Shown here: positions 25,590 through 38,138 of the stretch, in pieces | Layout of the letters: each line of letters begins with the position of its first letter | How positions within the stretch are numbered: position 1 is the first letter of the stretch | Source: Glandiceps talaboti | Taxonomy: Eukaryota; Hemichordata; Enteropneusta; Spengelidae | NCBI RefSeq assembly: GCF_964340395.1 | Contig: NC_135569.1 | Location: 5,256,540-5,314,039, forward strand | DNA: 57,500 nt | Reading direction: 5' to 3' | The notes under the pieces: generated by a model | The model's input: the letters and a program-made list of their open reading frames with translations, nothing else | Databases searched by the model: none | What the model was told of the DNA's origin: nothing | Translations under genes and position numbers: made by a program

Positions 25590-26877
25590 GTGAGTGTCGT
25601 CAGTTTTTAGCCTTGTTATCGTAAGTGTTAACTATGTCTGTCCAAATTCACCCCAGACATAGTGTTGAATGGGCGGCTTATTTACGTCGCATACATAATG
25701 GCTTTACTGCGAACGATCATGGCGTTTTCTCGCTTCCCGCCTACATCGTCTGGGAGTTGTGTTGTCGATATCCAACCAATGTATGATGCAAAACGCCATG
25801 ATGGTCGGCTCCGTATGAGTAAATATGTTCCCTGTTGATGTCATTACTTAAGTTTAGTTTAAATTTCTTTGGAAAAGTTTTGTAACAGTTGGCGAAAGTG
25901 AGTGCCTTGGTCATCACGTATGCAGATCAGAATGGGTGGTGAGGGTCAGCAAACTGTGTGTATGCTGTGTCTATTTTCAGACCTTTTTCAAACTACCTAG
26001 AAAAATAGCGTTGGCATGCGTGTCGGGGTAAAATGTACCATCGCTAGTTTCGTATTACCAAAGCCTTTCTTCCCCGTTACCTTGAACCCTGCGCCTATGA
26101 TAAGTGTAGCGATGACCCGATTTAGTTAATCGTCTGGTATTAACTGAACGTCGAATATAATCGCTTATGTTTCGACCTTTCTTTCGAAGCGGATCTTGCG
26201 TGCAGACTTCCGCAAGTTGCAACGCTGAAAGCGAATGATAAATGCGGGTTTCCTACAGATTTGAAGTCACTAGCGGAAATCAGCGCGACGGCGGATAGCC
26301 TTTCATTATGTAGTCGGCCCGTGGACGGATATTAGCAAATTCTTCGTAATTAACGGCGGCATTCAATATTCCGATCGGGGAGCTATGAAAACGGTGATGT
26401 CAGAGAATTGGATCTTTTATACTGAACTGAACAAATTTGCAATATTCCAAACAAAAACTTGAATAATTTTACCAAATGTTTAATTTATCCAACCATGCAG
26501 AGCATGCTGTTATTGATTTTGACACGATTCGCCTCACCGTTCGTTAGATCAATTTTTCAACTTTAAAAAAAAAATATTACAAAGTTTCTACCTCCATGGT
26601 TTTAGTAAACAATCATTTATTCTAATTGTCATCAGTGCAGTCAGTCCTGCTGATCGCCGTTGGAATAATCATGTACAATAACATAAAGTTTGCACAATGT
26701 AATTTATAAAGATCGCACTTACTGTATCTAGTCTGTACTTTATTTTGCCGCTTTCAAGACGTCACATGCCAAACCTTACGTATCCTAATTTTAGTACGAC
26801 AATTACGACGGTTTAGTAAAACGAACCGTGTCAGGAAGTATTGCTTTATTTAAACATAGGCAGACAGATAGATAGTG

Positions 26878-26948
26878 CATGCATACATACATACATACAT
26901 ACATACATACATACATACATACATACATACATACATACATACATACAT

Positions 26949-26979
<31 letters not shown>

Positions 26980-27056
26980 TACATACATACATACATACAT
27001 ACATACATACATACATACATACATACATACATACATACATACATACATACATACAT
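26878..27056. repeat. ACAT microsatellite
   Basis: Nearly perfect ACAT with one short CA run near 26966-26979. Confidence 0.97.
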
Positions 27057-28364
27057 GTACACACACACGCAGATTTCTGTCGACAGAATTTGATAATACA
27101 AGGATATTTTAAGACATGTTGACGTCATTGCTGATGTAATTTTATTTCATATACATGATATCACATCGTGATGTTCCCCCAGGTCCCCACGCACGACATC
27201 GTGATAACTTGCCGCCACGCATCGTATTCGTGTTCAAATCTCAGACAATGATATACCTTTGAGGTAATACAGTTTTACGCATCGGTGTTTTTGTAGTCGT
27301 GATTATACCCTGTGATTTAAAGGACAGAGCGGGAGACATTTTGACTCGATCGACTGAGTGGAAATGATTTTACCGTTTTACATGTAACACACCTTTTCTG
27401 CTCTACCTCGTCTTATCGCTAATATCTTCCATGTGGTTTTTCGGCCCGTATCCTCTCTAACTCTATTTCGGAAACGATAATTTGTGTTTGATTAATGTCA
27501 ATCCACCACCTCGTAGACAATCAACACATTGTCTGTATCTAAATACACAGTTTATCAACACACCTTCACTATTTCACTAATGAGTATGTGGTATCAAGAT
27601 ATCGAAAAAAGCGCCCACACTTTCCTTCCACGTACGTGCAATATTGGAATATCATGAATACAGTGTTTGTTTGTTGGTTTTATTTTGTGGGTTTTTGCTC
27701 TTACAACTTACAAGCAAGCTTTAAGGTGTATGTGATAATATTTTCCTTTCGACAATGATATCAAGGCGTAATATGAAAGGCCAGTTTTAAAATGTTTATC
27801 AGTAGTTCGTTCAGGACTTCCCTACGTTTTTTAAGTTTAAAAACCAAAATCATTATAGATATGAAAATTAAAATCTAAGATATACCAAGACCCTTAACCC
27901 CGGACCCGTTTGGCATCATCACCAAAATTGGGGGGGGGGGGTGATATTACAAAATACACAATTTGTGACACAAGGCATGTTAGATTTGTTAGAAAAACAA
28001 TGGTTATCGCAAGCATCTATGTCGCAAGTCACTAGTGTGAACTCTGACCTTTGCAAAGACGTATCCCGATGGGATGTATATGTAGCGTAGTCAGAATCGA
28101 ATGAGTTGGAATAAATAATTTGTTGATTAAAACTCTGTGTGGCCATCACATGACAGCAGAGACTACCACGGTAAACTACCAATTACACTGTTGGCCTTGA
28201 TTTCTCGTGCTAACGTTTGGTGTGGAAACACGTGAAATGTCTGGACTCAAATAAACTAGACTGCTGGGATATTGGTTCAAAGCCTTTTGGCAGAGTGGTC
28301 ATCACTGCACCCTCATTGGGGCACACGGTACCTTGGTTTATGTTTACACCTAAAAAAAACCCCA

Positions 28365-28402
28365 AAACAAACAAACAAACAAACAAACAAACAAACAAAC
28401 AA
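28365..28402. repeat. AAAC microsatellite
   Basis: About nine AAAC units. Confidence 0.9.
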
Positions 28403-29425
28403 AATTATTAACATGATATGTGAAGGATAGTGCTATTTCATATTGGGTACATTGTTTTCCTGCCTAGTTAATATAGTTATCGCATGTCGACGTACCGGAG
28501 CTGCGACTCCGTTGCACACGTTTCAATATTATATCCACAGTCACTTGTGGGCTGATATTCTATTCAAGGATGATCATAATGCAACATGGTGGCGTTATTA
28601 GGTATTTACGAATATTCAAAATTGGTGTCACCGGTGTTTACACATGCAGCGCGACTGTGATTGTATCATATATTGAAAGGAAGTGCAATGGCGGAGTCAT
28701 AGATCAAGCGACATAGATATGTTAGTTTAGTTGTATCACGTGGGTATTAAACTGTTCTTCCATCGCACTACCGTCTTTGTAAGGCGATCTCGCGTTCATT
28801 TTTACACGATGGAATAAATACCCAGTATCACAAAAATTTAGAAACACGTTATTCAATCGCATATAAAATAGTTCACCGTACAAATTAATACTAAACGGTT
28901 AACTGTTTCACCAGTAGCAGCCTGTTTCTGTGGCTATCAATATAATACATCTTCTACATCAGATTTAAATTTGTATATGGGGAACAGATGTGTGAAGGTA
29001 CCGTATGGTTAGTATATCAAACCACAGTCCAGGGACGGTGCAGCTGAAATACAACGCTAGCGGTGTACTTTGTTAAAACTGGTCATTATGTTTGAGAATT
29101 AGCATTCAACACTCAAATATCAGCTAAGTTTGTACACATGGAGCCATGTCATGGAAAACTAGCTATATGCATATACGGGTCTGTATACGATTGAAATAAT
29201 GTACTGTTTCTATATATACTCATCCGTGAGTTTAAAAATAATAAAATGATATTCCATTTACCCATGCATAATTGTTTGTAACATGGTTCCAGGGCTCCCA
29301 GTGGTGTGTATGACAACGGTTTGTATTTTGTATCGAAATGGTCATATATATATGTATGTATATTTAGTTGTCTGATCGCTCGAAGCGTGAAACTCTGGGT
29401 AACGACTTATTACATCCTTATTCTT

Positions 29426-29687
<262 letters not shown>

Positions 29688-30540
29688 AAAAATGAAAGAT
29701 GTTAAAGTTAGGTTTTGGTACACTATTTCACATAATGAATGATTCCAACACGTTTGTCAATACATGTCGTTGGTACACCACCATATTATATCGAATTGTG
29801 TTTCTACTTCGGTTACCATTCTACTTTTTCAAGACATACGTTGTGTGTCTGCATTTCTCATCAATGCCATCTATGTGTGGTCTTCTATTCTAGCTTGTGT
29901 TTGTTGAAACGGTTCCAGGGATCGACTTGTACCATTGGTCCGTTCTTTACATACTATGCTACTCTTTTGGCATACTTTCCATCGTTTGAAATTATATATC
30001 CGGTTATTACAAATAAGTGACGAGAATTGATGTTCATGATGAACTCTGGTTGCATAGTAAGATTCGCTGCCAAGAAATCGCCAAGTCTCTGAGTAGAACA
30101 TTTTATTTGATACACATAAATCACTATAGATTTTGAAAATTATTAAAATAGATCAAAGTATAGCAAATTGTAGCTCTGTTCAAGGAATCTACACTGCGTG
30201 ACAACTGTCAACAGTATACAATTTGAACGATATACTGTCTTGGACTATACACGCATGTGCAGCATCCACGGACTGTGTTTGTTAAGTGTTGAATTACGAC
30301 GGGGGAAGAATCGAGTACCCGGATGTTCATAGCTCTCTCACCACGCACATACGATTGTTCTACCGGGTGGTACTTCTGTTGGCTTTGATATTACATCAGA
30401 CTTATTTCACACGCCGGTTTCTCTAATAGTCTTTGAAAAGTCAGAATCAATAGTGTGGTCCATTAAGAGTCGGAATGAAATCGATTTCGAGTGGGATACT
30501 GGAAAAAAGGGGGCCAGATCTCACTGATGACAGTGTGATT

Positions 30541-30795
<255 letters not shown>

Positions 30796-32924
30796 CTCGC
30801 TCGCTCTCCACTTACTTACCTTCAGTAAGTTGCATTCTTAATGTGTTCATAATTCATTCTTTCATTCAGTCGCACGTTATTAGAATATACTCAGTGTGAA
30901 ATGTGAATTACAAAATCAGTTTTCTGCATTTATCGATATTTTAAGACCTGGTCATACATAACACTGGTATTTGCCTTAATCGTAGCTAGGCCTATTAATT
31001 TGAAATATTAGCCACGAAGCATAAACATCTGATACTATACACTAATAGACGCCAAATCTTCGATTAGGTAAATTTCATCCCAGGCCAACCAGTCACCTGT
31101 TATGCTATGTCACGACATGTGTACGATGTGGCTTCCACGTCAACTGTATGTACCTCCAATCTAAACAATTTGTGTGGTCCGATTACCCAAACATACTGAG
31201 TTTTCCCCTGCCAACTAAAAAATGTTAAATTTCCATTACAGATTAGGATTTCAAATAAGTTGGATCAGATAAAATAATTACCGTATCTTAATCCTTATGG
31301 ATCTACTGATCTACACTAATGCAAGAACCTATATGATTGAAACATTGGCCTTTAAGAGAGTTGTGTGTACTTTGAGAAAAATATCTTGAAAAGACCAGAA
31401 AATTAAAAGAAAATAATAATATGGAAATCTTTGCGTTCAAAAATTTCGATAGGTATATACTGTACATACTTAGTGTATATATACATCGAAACCGTCAAAT
31501 CGTTTTTGCCTGAGGATGGCCTAAGCATACATCGTACCTTGACTACACATACAGTTACATGTATAGGCGTGGCCGTCTGTCTGGTGTAGCATCACTAACT
31601 TCTCAGTTTAGCCAACCAAGTACATAGACATGGCTTCGTACTTCAGTCAGAAACGTGGTGCGAGGTGAGATTCTAGAATATCAACACTATATATATACGT
31701 ATGTGAAACTCATATTTTTAATCATTGCGTCATATATCTATATTTTTTCTATGTAGTCGTTAATAACATTCATTATAATACCGTTACGGTAGCTTTTCTT
31801 CTTCTCAGTTTTGTCCACTGAAATCTCGACTCTCGATACATCTAGTGATGTAGAACACCCACAAGGTGTAGGTCGGTGTTTAGGTACATTTACGGACGCG
31901 TACGTGGAGAATGACAATTTTGTCGGCCAGTGTTTCACCACAGGTCCTTGAACGCATGAATGATTATCCGACTCCATCGCTGAAATGACACGCATCACTC
32001 CAGGCTATATAAAGGGTTCTTTTGTCTTGCATTGGTATGCAGTCGCTTTTCATGCGGGAACGTGAAAACACGGGCCCTTTAATCGAGTCAGTCTTCCTAT
32101 TGAAAAACAACCTGTTGCTAGCCTTTCTTTGGTGGGGATAACTGTGGAGACGTAAAGACCCTAGGGAGTCTTTCAAGAAGACAAGGCGAGACGCGAAATC
32201 ACCTTATTTGCATATTTGCGAACCACGACAGTTTCCAACTCTCGCCGGAAACCATAGTCGTAAATCAATAGGACTGTCCTTTTTACGGCAACTTCGCTTT
32301 CTCACGTACACCCCCTTAAGTGGTTTTCTTGCATCATTAGAAAAATATGCGTCGGTTTGCAAGAATGTAGTTAACTTAAAACAATATCTCTTGGGGAAAA
32401 TATTATACCGTTGCCGCAAAAAATGTCCGCCCTTTCAGACAATCAGAAATCTCAGCCCTTGCACCCTTAATTTTTGAGTGACCCCCTGTTGGTTTTTACG
32501 ACTATATGCGTTTTAGCAGAAAGTGGGAATCACGTAATGCTAGTTTGAGGGGAAAAATCCAGAAAACTGAGTTACATCATGTTATTTCTCTGCGAGCATA
32601 ACTACACACTGCCTTTAATGTACGCATGATTCAATGACATAATTTTATAGCGGAAAGGTATTACGTCATTGACTCATTTGACTTAGAGAATTAAAGTCTA
32701 ACTGGAATTGTCAAATGAATTAAGGAAGTTTTCAAACTTACTTATAAAACAAAACCCAAGAAGGTACAAGCAAAATTCAAAAGCCCCCCCCCCAAAAAAA
32801 AAAAAAATTAAAAAAAATATGCAAATATTTATTTATGATATGCAAATGAAACACCATCTGATAGTGCTATATAGTGACTGACTTACGTGCCTACCCGAAA
32901 GCTGGCGTCCCTACCCCCCCACCC

Positions 32925-33077
<153 letters not shown>

Positions 33078-33446
33078 CTCAAAAGATGGGCATTATGGCA
33101 CAAAATACTTTCTTTCTGGTCCTTTCCATAGCTTCAGTTATTGAAAGATTTCCAAGATTAATTTTTCAGTCAGAAAGTGTGTTTCTATTATACAGTCTAT
33201 TTTTCAATACGGGTTGACGTCATCATTTAGCAAGTCGCCAATAGTTCAGGCATAATTAATTGGCAGTGTACTCTTGTGTCTAGTTGTCAAGTAGTCGAGC
33301 GCTTTTCATGAAACTGTCAATACCTGAACTTCGGCCCATTAAACTGAAAACGAAAACAAATATACCCCGAATGTCCATTTGCCACGTGGACGCCAAAAAA
33401 TACTAAATTTACTAACGGGAATCTTTATTTTGACAGAACTCTAAGG

Positions 33447-36400
33447 ATGGCTACCGACAGCATATCGCCATGTTCCCCTGACAACAACAATGATGACGCG
33501 CCACTATCAGCGTTACGGAAGGAAATCAAACGCGAACCTTCCGTCGAAGATGAGGGTATTGGCTCAAATCAAGAAGTTGGTGGTAACGAGAAAAACAGCG
33601 TTGACCGTTATAATGACGATGATGATGACGACGATGACGAAGATGATGACGACGACGATGATGATGACGAAATGGACGAAGAGCATGACAGAACACAGAC
33701 AATGTCAAAGGGCATGGAGCATGTGCGGAGAAGCAGTATTAACGATGACTATAGTCGGAACTCGAGTGAGGATTACAGTGTAGAGGTCCGTTTCAATTTC
33801 CCTTTTGATTACAGGAGAAATGAAGTTGCCTTGGTGTTTCACTCATGGGACATTATGTTTTTAACACAAAGATAGACACAGTTATTCTATTATACGCTAA
33901 CAATAACAGAGGCACATCAGGATCCTATGCCCAATCATATTTAAAAATTGATAAAGTGTTGCTATTCTTTTACATAATATGGCAGTAGAAATAGTCTTAT
34001 ACTACAGCTAGACTGATTTGGCCAATCAGAGGCCTTGATTTCGGTTGGTTATATGGAGCCATAACCCACTCATTCTTAGGAGTGTGACCTATATATCCGT
34101 TTGAGCCAATCACGCCGTAGTATACGTATTAAAGATAGACAACTTGTTGGTAGGGTTATGTGCCAAAAAGTCGGGGGCTATGCCCCACGTTTATTGGCCT
34201 ATAACCCTCCCGAACTCGTTGACCATCTATTACTTCTACTGAAAAAAATCTCAAAATGGACTTGATGAGTTTAATGGCTGCAATTGTTTACTTTCCAACA
34301 GATAATCAATGTGGTAAGTTGTCTACTTCTACACCCCCCCCCCCCCATTATACTTGGCACCTCTGTAATTGTTTCCTTTGCATTTGAAATTGTGTTTGTA
34401 AAAACATTGGCTGATGAGTGAAACACCAATGAATCTTCGCGTCAGTAGTGCTATAGTATGTTTTAGCTCAGTCAGACCACTACTGCTGAGATTCACGCTT
34501 GAGTAGATGTAGAGCCATGCCAGAGTAAACAAAATCAACGTTTGAAGTGTACAATGTAATAGGAAACTACACACACAGCCTACTTCGTTATATCAACCCT
34601 GTCGATCCTACACATTTTTAATCATCGGAGAAATGTATCGCCACATAAATTAAGTCGAGTGTTCAGTAACATCTTGTTCTAATAATAATAAGAATATATA
34701 CAAAACAGAGCCAAGAGAACATTATACATTTTTTGAAGCACACTTCATTTTCACATTTCGTGGGTCGACATTCGCTCGTGCTTGTTTCCATGGTTATTAA
34801 ATAGAGTGGCATGCCTCGCGCGTGGAAGTGGTCCGAAGATAAAATGTACCATGACAATCAACAACAACAACAACAACAACAACAACACGTTGACGACGAC
34901 GACAGACAGACAGACACACACAAATAAGAGACAAGAAAGTTAAAACTTTTCTTTTAGTGATCGACGGCCCACTGCATTATGTATTATAATTGTTCATCTA
35001 TTTATGCAGGTAGTCTACCGTGACGTATATTTTACATAACTGTCTGTGTGTACTAAGGCCTTGGAATCAGCATATGGCTCCACTTCTAGTTTAAATGAAC
35101 AATATATGTTATGATAAATTTATGACAGTACGTTTTGATTTACAAAGGCCTTCAACACATATCACAACTTTCAAGTGCTTAATGAACAATACGTCAATGG
35201 TAAATGAGAATCCGTGATTTACGTAACTCATCAATGACAGTCCCATGTTTACTTTTAGACTATGTCACAGGTATTTACGGCGAAAAGTTAGACTGAATTC
35301 AAAGCCAAATACAGTAGTCTGCCGTCACTGACCCCCCCCCCCCCAATTTCCTGATAGTATCATATTTTCTAAGCACATTACCACTGTCTGGTTGAAATAT
35401 TACACACCCTTCTGAAAATTCAGTCGACGTCGTAAGCAATTTACAGTCTACTTCAGCTGGCGGGGGTGGGGGTGGGGGTGGATGGAATCACTCACCAATC
35501 CCAGTATTTCTTGTTCATTTTGCACAAATCGTCCCCAAAGTAATAATTTAAACATACTTTTGTGCGATAGATCGACTCTTTGTTGATGTTTTTACAATCT
35601 GTAAGGTGTTTCTTATGTGACGTTACGAGTACCATCTGAAATGTTTTTATCATATAGCCATCGGAGCATCCGTTCCGGTCGAGTGACGATTTCAGGCCAA
35701 CCGTAGATGATGACGGCCAAGCAGCCTTGGAAATTGAGTGTGGCGAAAATAAAGCATTGTTGTATTTATCCAAGTTGTGCCAAGGAAGCAAAGGACAGTG
35801 TGTTTTCTTTAAGGTATGTAAAAGTATCAAACATAAGCATGATTTATCAGGTGCTTCCATTCATTATCGAGTCGTTAGGTTTCTGAAGACTTGACCCCGT
35901 GCCCTTTAACCTCTACCTGACGTTGAAAATATAAACTTCGATTTTTCTGAGGATTTCCATAAATATTAAAAGTTTCATAAAAAATTTGATATAATATATA
36001 AAGATGGAACAATTTCATTAATTACAGTCTAAAATAAGTGGATGAAATGTGAAAAACAGTACAGAGGAGAGCAAAATATTTGCCGAAATATATTCCAACA
36101 CTTTTGGCGCCACGATGTTATCAATCAGGATGTACAGTACCAATGACATTCAGTCATTATAATATGAAGTCCAGTCTGGTTATCCAAAGTATTTCCGTCC
36201 AAATGAACACCTTAATAACCAAACTATAATAATTACGTATTTTCGTTTAGGAACTGTTTACTGACGGCAGACTTCTTTCTTTGTGCCAATTGACCCCAAG
36301 AACGGTACGAGAACGTCGGTTACTGTATTTCCTTATACCATTATCGTCTTTGTTATTTATAGAACGCTTGGTTGACGCCGAACGAATTCCAGTTTGTAAG

Positions 36401-38107
36401 CGGTCGAGAAACAGCTAAGGACTGGAAACGGAGTATTCGTCATCGTGGAAAATGTCTAAAAACGTTAATGAACCGAGGACTCTTGCAAACTCATCCACCA
36501 ATATGCGACTGCGCAGCTTGTCGAGTTAGCACGCCAGTGGTAAGTTTCGAATTATTGTTTTCCTTGATATATATTCCTACCAGCAATGACAACATCGAGT
36601 ATTTTTTGAAGTTTCTTTAGATATGTGAAATGTTGAAAAAGTTTATCAGAGCATTTGTTTCCACCAAAAATATAATTGTTTATCTCGGCCGCTGTTGTCA
36701 GTCGACTCTGAACATTACGAAAAGAACCTTCTACAAACAGTGAGGGTATCTTACACATGCTTAGGAAAGCAAAATTCAAATACAAAGCGTCGGACTACAT
36801 CGAAATTATACTGAAACCAACGATTTTTAAATTTCAAAATTTGATCTACATCTCTGTTTTCTTTTGAAATTGATATTAATTTACACACTTCACTTACCCC
36901 CTTATTTGTTTCTATAGAATCGTGGTCGATTGGCCGATAAGCGCATTTCTTCTGCCCCTACCATGGTACCAAACAAACGATCTAGTAGTAGTCACAATGA
37001 CTATGGTGGCATGCCGATCTCAAGAGATGTCGGTGGACCTCAGGTAATGGTGGAAAGATCAAGGAAGAGGTTAGTTGGAAAGTTGTTTTTATACGATACC
37101 CTCAGACTCAAGTTCTAATCCCGTATTTATTAAAAAGCGAAAGTGAACGTCGAGGAAACGTGAAACAAAAGGAGAAAGTAATAGATGATGTCTCCGCTAG
37201 AGAGCGCTATAAAGGAAAGTAAGGCAGTACCACCATACTTGATACTACCAAGTAGTCCTGCTTGTAGACGGTGCACGCGTTTCGCTCAACACCAAAGAAG
37301 GGCTGAATTACTCCGTCTGTAAACAGGACTACAAGTCGCCCTAGACGTTAAATCGGATTGGTTTACATTTGGTGACTGTTTCTGTTTATTCTTGTATTTT
37401 ATATATATAGTAGTTTTGACAGCTCCAATGGATCACTGTCGGCGATAATCTCCCATCTACATCAAACCAGTGGATCACAGTTCTCAGATCGCAATGAAAG
37501 ATCCTCACCAACTGAAACAGAGTTTAACAGAAAGAGACAGTACAGCACAGATAGAGAAAGTGGTGGCAATGCAGAGAAGAGACGACACACTTGCTCACCC
37601 CAAACAGGTTAGATAATAATTAACACAATGCAGTGCTATGCAGTGCTATGTAATGTCATGCAGTGCTATGTATTGTAACAATGCAGTGCTATTGTGTACT
37701 ATAGTGTGATGTAAATTGTAATGTAATGTATTTTAATAGTGTAATGTTAAGAAATCAATTTATTGTTATGTTATGGTGTGTCATGTAATGTCATGCAATG
37801 CTATATATAATGTAGTGTGATGTAATGTAATGCTAGTACATACTTTGTTTTGATATAAACTGAACCATTTTCCTTCAGTGAATACGGAATGATTTTAAGT
37901 TTTATTTGATATGTAGATGAAGATAATATACAGGTCCGTGAAGGTGATGACTTTGCTTTTGAAGAACAGAGGAGAATTTATGAGCTTGCTAATTCCTTGG
38001 AACCCCAACATATCGGTAAGATATAACAGTAGATACTATTTTATTTTATTTTATTTTTTACATATGTACATACATACTTACATACATATGTACGTACATA
38101 CACACAG

Positions 38108-38138
<31 letters not shown>

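Noticed and set aside
31738-32477. Cluster of 65-90-codon frames on both strands in putative intron 1 of the SAMD11-like gene
   Set aside because: No recognisable motifs, no consistent splice signals and competing frames on both strands; kept only as a possible regulatory block.
33526-33708. His/Arg-rich minus-strand frame opposite the SAMD11-like acidic exon
   Set aside because: It is the complement of the GAY/GAR codon run that codes the Asp-rich stretch of the real protein.
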